A stretch of 18,732 nucleotides of DNA. Origin: an uncultured Butyrivibrio sp. GTDB lineage: Bacteria; Bacillota; Clostridia; Lachnospirales; Lachnospiraceae. Within the stretch, counting starts at the first letter, position 1. Each line of letters begins with the position of its first letter. The notes beneath the pieces are model-generated. The model made no database searches, had not been told where the DNA came from, and saw only the letters and a list, made by a program, of their open reading frames with translations. Shown piece by piece: positions 7,295-14,817 of this stretch. Location: positions 1 to 18,732 of the forward strand of contig CAMVRW010000012.1 in the NCBI GenBank assembly GCA_947169985.1. The letters run 5' to 3'. Both the position numbers and the translations under genes were made by a program.

Positions 7295-8377
7295 ATGATT
7301 TCCAATCAGATTTTGCAGAATACAATTGATGGCTTAAAGAACATTGCCCATGTGGATCTTGCTGTTCTTGATGTTGATGGCAAGGAAGTGGCATCAACTA
7401 CTACAGATATAGGAAACGTATCTGCATCAGCAAGAGATTTTGTTGAGTCTCCTGCGGATTCTCAGGAGATACAGGGTTATCAGTATTTTAAGAGTTATGA
7501 CGAGAAGGAGATTGAATATATACTTATCTGTACCGGCAGTGGAGATAATGTTTACATGCTGGGCAAGATGATCGCATATCAGATACAGAGTCTTCTTGTG
7601 GCATATAAGGAGAGGTTTGACAAGGATAATTTCATCAAGAACCTGCTCCTGGATAACCTGCTTCTTGTGGACATTTATTCCAGGGCTAAGAAGCTCCACA
7701 TCCAGAATGATGCCAAGAGAGTAGCCATGATAGTTGAGTGTGAAGGGGGAAGGGACACGAATGTCTTAGAACTTACCAGAACCTGCGCTCAGAACGGGGC
7801 TGACTTCGTGACGGAAGTTGACGAAGATAACGTAATTGTTGTCAAGGATGTCAGTGACATAATGAAACCTGCAGAGATTGCCAAGGCTGCAGAGGAGATT
7901 CTTTCAAATCTCGAGAAAGAGGGACTTACAGGAGTAAGGATTGCTTACGGTACTGTGGTTGGCGAGATCAAGGAAGTGAGCCGGTCCTACAAGGAAGCCA
8001 AGATGGCCCTTGATGTTGGAAAGATATTCTTTGATGAGCGGAAGGTTATCTGCTACAGCGAACTGGGCATCGGAAGACTTATCTATCAGCTTCCAATTCC
8101 TCTTTGCAAGATGTTTATCAAGGAGATCTTTGGCGGAAGGAATCCTGATGAGTTCGACATGGAGACCCTGACAACCATAGATAAGTTCTTCGAAAACAGC
8201 CTTAACGTTTCAGAGACATCCAGACAGTTGTTCATCCATAGAAATACTCTTGTTTACAGACTGGACAAGCTTCAAAAGAGTACCGGACTTGACCTTAGAG
8301 TGTTTGATGATGCAATTACTTTTAAAATCGCACTTATGGTTGTAAGATATATGAAGTACATGGAGCAGTTTAGTTAA
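7295..8377 (+). CDS. PucR/CdaR-family transcriptional regulator
   Basis: This 360-residue cytoplasmic regulator has three parts. An N-terminal sensory region (about 1-105) loosely resembles a sugar-diacid-recognition domain. A degenerate GGDEF-like middle (about 135-255; VRIAYGTVVGEIKEVSRSYKEAKMAL) is as in CdaR proteins. A C-terminal HTH_30 domain (about 291-350; NVSETSRQLFIHRNTLVYRLDKLQKSTGLDLRVFDD) gives the typical PucR helix-turn-helix. The ligand is unknown. It starts at ATG 7295 after AGGAAAG (7280-7286). It is followed by ftsE after 17 nt with no terminator, so it probably leads the ftsEX operon, which is unusual for a metabolic-type regulator. Direct repeats in its upstream region are candidate self-regulatory sites. 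Confidence 0.85.
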   Translation: MISNQILQNTIDGLKNIAHVDLAVLDVDGKEVASTTTDIGNVSASARDFVESPADSQEIQGYQYFKSYDEKEIEYILICTGSGDNVYMLGKMIAYQIQSLLVAYKERFDKDNFIKNLLLDNLLLVDIYSRAKKLHIQNDAKRVAMIVECEGGRDTNVLELTRTCAQNGADFVTEVDEDNVIVVKDVSDIMKPAEIAKAAEEILSNLEKEGLTGVRIAYGTVVGEIKEVSRSYKEAKMALDVGKIFFDERKVICYSELGIGRLIYQLPIPLCKMFIKEIFGGRNPDEFDMETLTTIDKFFENSLNVSETSRQLFIHRNTLVYRLDKLQKSTGLDLRVFDDAITFKIALMVVRYMKYMEQFS

Positions 8378-8394
8378 GAAGTAAGGGGAGTAGA

Positions 8395-9135
8395 ATGGAA
8401 AAAGGATACAGAAAAAGAAGAGCAAACAGGCAGATCCCCAGTGATGAGATCATCACGTTGGAAAACGTGACCAAATCTTATTCCACGGGGGCACCAGCCT
8501 TAAACGGAGTCACCCTTCATATAAAGAGGGGTGAATTTGTTTTTATAGTAGGTGATAGTGGATCAGGTAAGTCTACACTGATAAAGCTTCTCCTTAGAGA
8601 GCTTGTTCCTACAGACGGAGAGATTACTGTACTGGGCTATAACCTTCGGAGGATAAAGCACAGCAAGATTCCTAAGTTCAGAAGAAATCTTGGTATTGTA
8701 TTCCAAGATTTCAGACTTTTAAAGGACAGAAACGTATACGAGAATGTGGCCTTTGCCCAGCGTATCGTACAGACCCCAAGCAGGGACATAAAGAGAAACG
8801 TTCCCTCAATCCTTGCTACAGTTAACCTGGCAGGAAAGTACAAAAACAAGATCAATCAGCTTTCAGGTGGTGAGCAGCAGAGAGTTGCCCTTGCCAGAGC
8901 TTTGGTAAATAAGCCGGAGATTCTTTTGGCAGATGAGCCTACCGGAAACCTGGATCCTAATAATTCATGGGAAATTATGAAACTCATGGAGCAGATCAAC
9001 GAAAATGGTACAACCGTCATAGTGGTTACTCATAACAGAGAGATAGTCAATGCTATGAAAAAGAGAGTTATTACCATGAAAAAGGGCGTCATCATAGAGG
9101 ACGAGGAAGAGGGTATGTACATCGATGAGGATTAA
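8395..9135 (+). CDS. ftsE: Cell division ATP-binding protein FtsE
   Basis: This ABC-type ATPase couples ATP hydrolysis in the cytoplasm to conformational change in FtsX and, through it, to peptidoglycan hydrolase activation outside. Motifs in the 246-residue protein are Walker A GDSGSGKST (53-61), Q-loop Gln104 in GIVFQDFRLL, signature LSGGEQQR (156-163), Walker B ILLADEPTGNLD (176-187) and switch His213. It has a basic N-terminal extension of about 18 residues (MEKGYRKRRANR...) before the usual ITLENVTKSY start, and an acidic tail. AGGGGAG just before the ATG supports this start, and I see no in-frame alternative near the usual position. It overlaps ftsX by 11 nt, which implies translational coupling. 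Confidence 0.96.
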   Translation: MEKGYRKRRANRQIPSDEIITLENVTKSYSTGAPALNGVTLHIKRGEFVFIVGDSGSGKSTLIKLLLRELVPTDGEITVLGYNLRRIKHSKIPKFRRNLGIVFQDFRLLKDRNVYENVAFAQRIVQTPSRDIKRNVPSILATVNLAGKYKNKINQLSGGEQQRVALARALVNKPEILLADEPTGNLDPNNSWEIMKLMEQINENGTTVIVVTHNREIVNAMKKRVITMKKGVIIEDEEEGMYIDED

Positions 9136-10021
9136 TAGTTTCTTTTATACCATTGGACAAGGATTTAAGAACCTGGGCAGAAACAAGTGGTACACCCTTG
9201 CTTCTATAGCAACCATCACAGCGTGCCTGTTTCTGTTTGGACTATTCTACGCAATAATCACGAACTTCCAGAATGTGGTAAAGACTGCAGAGGAAGGCGT
9301 ATCTGTAACAGTATTCTTTAACGAGGGCACCAGCGAGGATGAGATCCTGGCGGTAAAGAGTGACCTGGAAAAGAGAACTGAAGTCAGAGAGATCGTCTAT
9401 GTCTCAGCTGATGAGGCATGGGAAGGATTTAAGGAGGAGTATCTTGGGGAGTATGCTGATGGATTCACAGAGAATCCTCTTGCAGATTCTGCAAACCTCC
9501 AGATCTATTTAAATGACGTATCAATGCAGCAGGCGCTGGTTACTTATATTGAGTCCATTACTGTGGTCCGTGAAGTAAACAGATCCGAAGTAACAGCTAC
9601 CACCTTAAGTGGTCTGAACCTGCTCATTGCATATGTATCTGCCGGAATAATCGTAGTTCTTTTGCTGGTTTCTGTTTTCCTTATCAGCAACACTGTAACT
9701 ATGGGTATTTCAGTGCGTAAAGATGAGATCAATATCATGAAGTACATTGGTGCTACAGACTTTTTTGTAAGAGCGCCATTCGTAGTAGAGGGAATCCTGA
9801 TAGGTCTTATTGGATCCATTATCCCTCTTATTATCATTTATTTTGTGTACACACATGTTATCACCTATGTTGTTTCAAGGTTCACCATGCTCAGTTCTCT
9901 TCTGAACTTCCTACCGGTTGAGACCATCTACAACAGACTGATACCAATTTCACTGCTTCTTGGAATCGGAATTGGTTTCTTTGGAAGTTTCATAACAGTA
10001 AGGAAGCATCTGCACGTATAA
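9125..10021 (+). CDS. ftsX: Cell division permease-like protein FtsX
   Basis: This 298-residue membrane partner of FtsE has the standard topology. It has an N-terminal cytoplasmic stretch with FKNLGRNKWYTLASI, TM1 (about 22-46) and a large extracellular domain (about 47-165). TM2 (167-190), TM3 (217-242) and TM4 (272-292) follow. The cytoplasmic loop SVRKDEINIMKYIGATDFFVRAPFVVEG after TM2 is the usual FtsX/MacB signature. The extracellular domain is the part known to contact cell-wall hydrolases or their activators. The ATG lies inside the end of ftsE, and the stop is directly abutted by the M23 gene's ATG. Confidence 0.95.
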   Translation: MRINSFFYTIGQGFKNLGRNKWYTLASIATITACLFLFGLFYAIITNFQNVVKTAEEGVSVTVFFNEGTSEDEILAVKSDLEKRTEVREIVYVSADEAWEGFKEEYLGEYADGFTENPLADSANLQIYLNDVSMQQALVTYIESITVVREVNRSEVTATTLSGLNLLIAYVSAGIIVVLLLVSVFLISNTVTMGISVRKDEINIMKYIGATDFFVRAPFVVEGILIGLIGSIIPLIIIYFVYTHVITYVVSRFTMLSSLLNFLPVETIYNRLIPISLLLGIGIGFFGSFITVRKHLHV

Positions 10022-11248
10022 ATGATGAACGATTTTATGAGGGGAATGAGAAAAAGAATAATAGGGGGCATTTTGTGTGTTCTCATGATAGCTGTTACGT
10101 TGGTCGGTAGCTCTTTTACCAGCAGCGCAGCTGTTACTGAGGAATCCATCAAGGCCAAGGAAAACCAGATCAGTGCGGCAAAAAAAGAGCGCGACAGCCT
10201 TAAAAATGCCAAGACTGACCTGGAGAAAGTCAAAAAGGAGCTGGAGGCCAGCAAGTCAGACCTGAATAAGTACATCACACAGCTGGACGGGGAGCTGACT
10301 GACATACAGAGCAAGATCGATGCTCTTAATGATGAGATTACCAAGAAGGAACATGAGATTGAAGTCACAACTGCTGAGCTTGAGGAGGCTGAAGCTATCC
10401 AGCAGGCACAGTATGAAGCCATGAAAAAGCGTATCAAATTCATGTACGAGCGAGGCGATACGCTTTATTTTGAACTCCTTATGGAGTCCGGAAGCTTTTC
10501 CGATATGTTGAACAAGGCTGAATACATAGAGATGCTGTCATCTTACGACAGGCAGAAGCTCAATGAATATATTGCCACCACAGAGCTTACCAGGCTTACC
10601 AAGGAGGCTCTGGAGGAAGAAAAAGAGACTTTAGACGCCACAAAGCAGGCTCGAGAAACTGAAGAAGCCAATCTTCAGTCGCTTATCGATACAAAGAACA
10701 ATGAGCTTTCAGCTGTTAAGTCGGATATTTCTAACAAGGAAGCTGCTATTGCGGAGTATGAGGCTGAAATCAAGGCTGAGAATGCTGCCATTGCTGCCCT
10801 TGAGAAGGAGGTTGCAGCTGATAAGGCGGAGCTTTACAGCAGATATAAGTACGACGGTGGAATGTTCACCTGGCCATGTCCTAATTACACCAGGATTTCC
10901 GATAACTATGGAATGAGAATGCATCCCACCCTTGGTATTGAGAAGATGCACAACGGAATTGACCTGGCTGCACCTTCCGGATCTGCCATTCTGGCAGCTT
11001 ATAACGGAACTGTTGCTGCAGCGGATTACAATTCTACTATGGGAAATTACATCATGATCAGCCATGGTAACGGACTGTACACGATCTATATGCATTGCTC
11101 GGCATTGTATGTGTCAAAAGGACAGGACGTTACTTCCGGAACGAAGATAGCGGCAGTTGGATCTACCGGAAGATCCACAGGTCCACATCTGCATTTCGGA
11201 GTAAGATTAAATGGTAATTATGTGAGTCCTTGGAATTATCTCAAGTGA
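10022..11248 (+). CDS. Secreted coiled-coil M23 (LytM) peptidase, EnvC-like FtsEX partner
   Basis: This 408-residue protein has a signal peptide (about 9-36, cleavage likely after SSA). Two long coiled coils (about 38-135 and 175-275) flank MYERGDTLYFELLMESGSFSDMLNKAEYIEML, a segment shared by FtsEX-gated hydrolases and activators. The C-terminal M23 domain (about 283-405) keeps all zinc and catalytic residues: His310 and Asp314 (HNGID), His358 (YMHCS), and His389 and His391 (HLHF). In EnvC the LytM site is degenerate and only activates amidases; here it looks catalytically competent, so this protein may cut peptidoglycan itself. The ATG directly abuts the ftsX stop; internal Met codons at 10037 or 10046 are alternative starts. 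The gene position fits EnvC/CwlO/PcsB-type partners of FtsEX. Confidence 0.92.
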   Translation: MMNDFMRGMRKRIIGGILCVLMIAVTLVGSSFTSSAAVTEESIKAKENQISAAKKERDSLKNAKTDLEKVKKELEASKSDLNKYITQLDGELTDIQSKIDALNDEITKKEHEIEVTTAELEEAEAIQQAQYEAMKKRIKFMYERGDTLYFELLMESGSFSDMLNKAEYIEMLSSYDRQKLNEYIATTELTRLTKEALEEEKETLDATKQARETEEANLQSLIDTKNNELSAVKSDISNKEAAIAEYEAEIKAENAAIAALEKEVAADKAELYSRYKYDGGMFTWPCPNYTRISDNYGMRMHPTLGIEKMHNGIDLAAPSGSAILAAYNGTVAAADYNSTMGNYIMISHGNGLYTIYMHCSALYVSKGQDVTSGTKIAAVGSTGRSTGPHLHFGVRLNGNYVSPWNYLK

Positions 11249-11264
11249 TTTTTAGGAGTGTAAA

Positions 11265-12563
11265 GTGGATAGCAACAATATAAGCAATAATATTATAGAT
11301 TCCCCCTATGAACAGGAACTTAGGGAACAAAAGAAAAAGCTTACAAGAAGATTTGCAAGCGGAATTCTTATCGGGTGCTTCATAGCTCTTTTCATATCTG
11401 CGGGACTTTACCTTGTATATGGATTTTGGACAGGTAGGCCAATGGCCCCTGCAGCTGCCAGTCTTTCAGGTGGTGAGGAGCTGATCAACGAGGAGACATT
11501 AAGTAAGATCCAGATTCTGGAAGATACTATAGATACCTATTACTACAAGCCTGATGTGGATAAAGAGGCTGAAGCAATCGGCATGTATAAGGGGCTTATG
11601 GATTCTCTTGGAGATCCTTACTCGGTTTATTACACTGAGGAAGAGCTGGAAGAGCTCATGAGTGATACGGCAGGTGTCTACTATGGTATTGGCGCTTACG
11701 TAAGCATCGACGAGGACATGAATCTTCCGCGAATTTCCGGCGTAATTCCAGGAACTCCTGCAGAGCGAGCTGAGCTTCAGACTGACGATATCATTTATGA
11801 GGTGGATAAGGAATCTACACAGGGACTTGAACTTGATGAGGTTGTTTCCATGATCAAGGGACCTGAGGGGACCACAGTTCATCTAACAATCCTCAGAGGA
11901 TCTCAAAGGGACCAGATCGAGGTTGATGTTGAGAGATCTGCTGTTGAAGTTCCTACTGTAAGTACTGAGCTTGTTGGAGAGAGAGAAGATATTGGTTATC
12001 TGAAGATCACTGAGTTTGATGACATCACTCCTGATCAGTTCAAGGAAGGAATGGCAGAACTTAGGGAGAGCAATATCAAGGGCCTTATTATTGACCTTAG
12101 AAGTAATCCCGGTGGAAGCCTTCAGGCGGTATGCGATATCGCAAGAGAGATTCTTCCAAAGGGCCTTATAGTATATACTGTTGACAGGAATGGTGAGAGA
12201 GAGGACTACACCTGCGATGGATTAAGGCAGATCGAGATGCCGGTGGTTGTCCTTGTAAATCAGTATTCAGCCAGTGCTTCCGAGATTCTTTCAGGAGCTA
12301 TCAAGGATTATGGAATTGGTAAGCTGGTGGGTACTACCACTTATGGAAAGGGCATTGTCCAGAGGATATTTGATCTAAAGGATGGAACAGCCATTAAGCT
12401 TACTGTCAGCGATTACTACACGCCAAACGGAAATAACATCCACGGAATAGGAATTGAACCTGATGTGGAGGTTGAATTTGATTCTGATGCCTATGCTGAG
12501 GATAAGACAGACAACCAGATGAACAAGGCGTTGGAGGTCATGGAGGATCTTCTTGACAACTAA
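11265..12563 (+). CDS. S41-family C-terminal processing (Ctp) protease, membrane-anchored
   Basis: This 432-residue serine protease has one N-terminal membrane anchor (about 30-54) and faces outward. It has a PDZ domain (about 138-225; IGAYVSIDEDMNLPRISGVIPGTPAERAELQTDD) and an S41 core (about 240-405). The catalytic dyad is Ser337 in NQYSASASEI and Lys362 in TTYGKG, 25 residues apart as in E. coli Prc/Tsp. Ctp proteases trim or degrade envelope proteins, and B. subtilis ctpB also sits behind ftsEX. The start is GTG 11265, preceded by AGGAG (11254-11258) at 6-nt spacing. The gap from the M23 gene is 16 nt, so it is the last gene of the ftsEX operon. A TTGACA -35 box for the next transcript lies inside its last codons. 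Confidence 0.94.
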   Translation: MDSNNISNNIIDSPYEQELREQKKKLTRRFASGILIGCFIALFISAGLYLVYGFWTGRPMAPAAASLSGGEELINEETLSKIQILEDTIDTYYYKPDVDKEAEAIGMYKGLMDSLGDPYSVYYTEEELEELMSDTAGVYYGIGAYVSIDEDMNLPRISGVIPGTPAERAELQTDDIIYEVDKESTQGLELDEVVSMIKGPEGTTVHLTILRGSQRDQIEVDVERSAVEVPTVSTELVGEREDIGYLKITEFDDITPDQFKEGMAELRESNIKGLIIDLRSNPGGSLQAVCDIAREILPKGLIVYTVDRNGEREDYTCDGLRQIEMPVVVLVNQYSASASEILSGAIKDYGIGKLVGTTTYGKGIVQRIFDLKDGTAIKLTVSDYYTPNGNNIHGIGIEPDVEVEFDSDAYAEDKTDNQMNKALEVMEDLLDN

Positions 12564-12581
12564 ATGAATTAATAGTATTAT
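12553..12581 (+). promoter_or_regulatory. Near-consensus sigma-A promoter for the PP2C/kinase operon
   Basis: Perfect -35 TTGACA (12553-12558), a 17-nt A/T-rich spacer and -10 TATTAT (12576-12581) match the consensus at 11 of 12 positions. The -35 is embedded in the last codons of the S41 gene. The predicted start near 12588 falls in the 5' arm of the following terminator hairpin, giving the PP2C gene a structured leader of about 185 nt. This is prediction only. Confidence 0.72.
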
Positions 12582-12584
12582 CTG

Positions 12585-12621
12585 AGACTGTGTTGCAAAC
12601 CTGCGACACAGTCTTTTTTTT
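12585..12621 (+). terminator. Intrinsic terminator of the cdaR-like/ftsEX/M23/S41 operon
   Basis: AGACTGTGTTGCA and TGCGACACAGTCT form a 13-bp stem with one wobble and an AACC loop, followed by a run of seven further T. For a transcript starting at the promoter directly upstream, this hairpin would sit at the very 5' end, too early to act as a normal terminator. Confidence 0.92.
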
Positions 12622-12629
12622 GGTGTAGA

Positions 12630-12660
12630 GCACCTGGCGAGGTTTTTTCGAGTCTGGTGC
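12630..12660 (+). repeat. Tandem-G.A hairpin, unit 1
   Basis: The plus-strand RNA folds as stem GCACCTGG / TCTGGTGC with one T.T mismatch. It is capped by CGAG/CGAG (12638-12641, 12649-12652), which gives tandem G.A pairs, and a 7-nt loop GTTTTTT. Unit 2, 44 nt downstream, has the same design with a compensated stem. Confidence 0.8.
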
Positions 12661-12672
12661 GAACCCGGCAAA

Positions 12673-12705
12673 TTCACTTAACGAGGTTCTTTCGAGTTTA
12701 GTGAA
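12673..12705 (+). repeat. Tandem-G.A hairpin, unit 2
   Basis: The stem TTCACTTAA / TTTAGTGAA has one T.T mismatch at the same place as in unit 1. It carries the same CGAG/CGAG core (12682-12685, 12693-12696) and loop GTTCTTT. Stem differences from unit 1 are C-G to T-A, G-C to A-T and G.T to A-T, so all keep pairing. Confidence 0.8.
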
Positions 12706-12773
12706 GTTTGTCTTCCTTTTTTACTTTTGCCCGGTTCGGGCAGTGATTCCATTTTTTTGTTTTAGGAGTTTTT

Positions 12774-13562
12774 ATGGAAGTTAAAGCATGTATTTTTACT
12801 GACGCAGGAAAAGTGCGGAAAATTAATCAGGACGCAGCTATGGTAAAGGTTGCTAATACCAGAAGATACGGCAGGATCTCTTTTGCCTGTGTCTGCGATG
12901 GAATGGGCGGCCTGAAGAAAGGTGAAGTGGCAAGCTGTAAGGCAGTGAGAGCCATGGAAAACTGGTTTGCGGAAGAGTTGACCCTGATGCAGAACATGGA
13001 GGAAGAGGAGCTGTGGAATACAGTGGAAAAGTCCTTGAGAAGGCTTCTTGTGAGAGTGAGTAGCGACATCAGGCGCTACGGTAAACACAGGGGGATAAAG
13101 CTTGGGACTACGCTGACAGCTCTTTTACAGATTGGAAATAAGTATCTGACAATAAATGTGGGAGATTCCAGAATATATCTTGTGGATCGGGAAAAGACAG
13201 TGGCTATAACCAGAGACCAGAGCCTTATACAGGATAAGCTGGATAAGGGAATCATAAGTAGTGAAGATGCTGCCAGTGATCCGGAGAGAAACGTGCTTCT
13301 CCAGTGTCTTGGGACTTCTTTGGAGGTTGAGCCTGAGGTCAGAAGAGGAGAGCTTAAGGGAAACACCACTGTAGTGGCATGCAGCGATGGCTTCTGGAGA
13401 ACCCTTGAACCAACAGAGATTCACGATAAACTTTGTCCCCAGATGTGCGTAACGCCGGACGACATGCTTGAGGAGTGCAGCAAACTGGCGGCAATGGCTG
13501 TGGAAAGACGGGAACAGGACAATATTTCAGTGGCTGCCATGAGCCTGGAGCTGGGCGCCTGA
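12774..13562 (+). CDS. PP2C-family (PPM) Ser/Thr protein phosphatase
   Basis: This 262-residue soluble, metal-dependent phosphatase removes phosphate from Ser/Thr residues. PPM motifs in order are TDAGKVRKINQDA (Asp20), VCDGMGG (Asp42, Gly43), GTTLTALL (111-118), NVGDSRIYL (128-136), ITRDQSL, ACSDGFW (Asp205) and QDNISV (Asp249). These are the metal-ligand aspartates of the family. Two small deviations are NQD instead of the usual NED, and SDGFW instead of SDGL. It resembles PrpC/Stp phosphatases that reverse a partner kinase, and a kinase gene follows. The start is supported by AGGAG 5 nt before the ATG. A structured leader of about 185 nt is predicted upstream. Confidence 0.93.
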   Translation: MEVKACIFTDAGKVRKINQDAAMVKVANTRRYGRISFACVCDGMGGLKKGEVASCKAVRAMENWFAEELTLMQNMEEEELWNTVEKSLRRLLVRVSSDIRRYGKHRGIKLGTTLTALLQIGNKYLTINVGDSRIYLVDREKTVAITRDQSLIQDKLDKGIISSEDAASDPERNVLLQCLGTSLEVEPEVRRGELKGNTTVVACSDGFWRTLEPTEIHDKLCPQMCVTPDDMLEECSKLAAMAVERREQDNISVAAMSLELGA

Positions 13563-13655
13563 CGAGATTGGTCAGAGTTCTGCGTGCTGTATGAAGAATG
13601 GGGCGGATGTTGGGAGCGGTTTTTGTGTTTGGTTATGGAAAGGAATTGTAGTGTG

Positions 13656-14813
13656 ATGAATTATTTGAGGAATGAGAGTGTTTACCGAGATAGATACAGA
13701 ATACTTAGGAAGATTGGAGAGGGCGGCAGCAGCGTGGTTTATATGGCTGTGGACCTGCAGCGCAATGAGCCGGTGTCAGTGAAGGTCTTAAAGGAGAACA
13801 GCTACGGAAGGAAATATGCTGAGGGTGATGATAAGCGTGAACATACAGGCGAAAGCTCCGGGCAGGATACAAGACTTATGCTCAGTGCCGAGGCTGAAAA
13901 TGAAACGCTTATTCTGGGAAGTCTTCATCATCCGGCGATTCCAAGACTTGTGGCGGCCTATGAGGATGCCTTTGTGCTGGAATATGTTCCGGGGAACAGC
14001 CTTGAGAAGGTGCTGAAGATAAAGGGAAGGCTTGCAGAGAAGGAAGCAGTGGCTATAGGTTTGGAGCTACTGGAGGTGCTGGGGTATCTTCATAAGGGTG
14101 AAAGGTGCAAATCACAGGGTGAAATTTGCGAACAAAAAGTGCCCGTCATTTATAGAGATCTAAAGCCTGCAAACATCATGATCCGTCCGGATGGACATGT
14201 TTCCCTGATAGATTTTGGGGCTGCCAGGCTTTACAGCCGGGAAGGGGCAGTGGATACGCTTAATCTTGGTACTTACGGTTTTGCGGCACCTGAGCAGTTT
14301 GGTAGCCTTGGGCAGACAGATCCAAGGACGGATATCTACTGCTTCGGAAAAACCATGCTTCAGATGGTGGGAGGAAAATGCTCTCCCGAACTCATGCAGA
14401 TCATTGATAAGTGCACCAGGCCTGACAGGGAGGATCGATTTGAGAGCTGTGAGGAAATTGCAAAAGAGCTAAGAAGGTTTCCGGCGTTGAAGGTTAGGAA
14501 TATGATCGTGAAGAACCTTAGAATGGCTTTTGTGGCCGGCGCTGTTGCACTGGTGGTGTCCTTTGGAGTGGCCCATTATGAGTCTGTGATCAGCTATGCG
14601 GCTACCGATGCGGAAACCCGTATACCCGCAGTTAAGGAGCGCCTGGGATACGCAGGGATCAGGATCAAAGGGATACTTGAAGAGAAAGGGCTCTGGATAT
14701 GGGAGCAGGATCCGGATTTTCAAGAGGCGGATCACCTGATTCCCACTATAGGGATGCCTTTTGAAAACGGAGATGGCTCTGATATTGTTGATAATACCTT
14801 TGAAAGGACGTGA
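13656..14813 (+). CDS. Membrane-anchored Hanks-type Ser/Thr protein kinase without PASTA repeats
   Basis: The 385-residue form has a kinase domain (about 10-275), one TM helix (288-307; FVAGAVALVVSFGVAHY) and an outside tail of about 78 residues. Kinase residues all present are glycine loop GEGGSSVVY (21-29), Lys43, helix-C Glu83, YRDLKPAN (Asp168, Lys170, Asn173), DFG (186-188) and APE (211-213). YRD replaces HRD, common in clostridial kinases. An acidic insert of about 20 residues (50-74) follows the catalytic Lys strand and a short one (149-161) precedes YRD. The tail has no PASTA domain, unlike PrkC, and I do not recognise it. The frame is open upstream with starts at GTG 13584, ATG 13635 and GTG 13653; ATG 13656 or GTG 13653 best fits AAAGGA at 13639-13644. 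It likely opposes the upstream phosphatase. Confidence 0.88.
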   Translation: MNYLRNESVYRDRYRILRKIGEGGSSVVYMAVDLQRNEPVSVKVLKENSYGRKYAEGDDKREHTGESSGQDTRLMLSAEAENETLILGSLHHPAIPRLVAAYEDAFVLEYVPGNSLEKVLKIKGRLAEKEAVAIGLELLEVLGYLHKGERCKSQGEICEQKVPVIYRDLKPANIMIRPDGHVSLIDFGAARLYSREGAVDTLNLGTYGFAAPEQFGSLGQTDPRTDIYCFGKTMLQMVGGKCSPELMQIIDKCTRPDREDRFESCEEIAKELRRFPALKVRNMIVKNLRMAFVAGAVALVVSFGVAHYESVISYAATDAETRIPAVKERLGYAGIRIKGILEEKGLWIWEQDPDFQEADHLIPTIGMPFENGDGSDIVDNTFERT

Positions 14814-14817
14814 AATA

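Larger units (their letters stand above)
12630..12741 (+). ncRNA. Candidate structured leader RNA upstream of the PP2C gene (unrecognised)
   Basis: This stretch holds the two tandem-G.A hairpins plus further pairing. GAACCCGGCAAA (12661-12672) pairs with TTTGCCCGGTTC (12726-12737) over 11 of 12 positions and stacks directly on hairpin unit 2. A competing hairpin, TGCCCG-GTT-CGGGCA (12728-12742), uses the same 3' bases, so two folds exclude each other. A T-run (12752-12758) and the PP2C Shine-Dalgarno AGGAG (12764-12768) follow. The G.U and tandem G.A pairs exist only in plus-strand RNA, the sense of the PP2C gene. I do not recognise a known riboswitch or Rfam family. A cis-regulatory leader, a small RNA, or an intergenic repeat element are all possible. 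Confidence 0.55.

Noticed and set aside
12630..12705. Tandem repeat as a minimal CRISPR array
   Set aside because: There are only two units, they are hairpins with diverged arms rather than identical repeats, there are no spacers of uniform length, and no cas genes are nearby.
13584..13655. N-terminal extension of the kinase from GTG 13584
   Set aside because: The added 24 residues are Trp/Cys-rich, lack kinase homology, and the GTG has no clear ribosome binding site; AAAGGA at 13639-13644 suits the later start.
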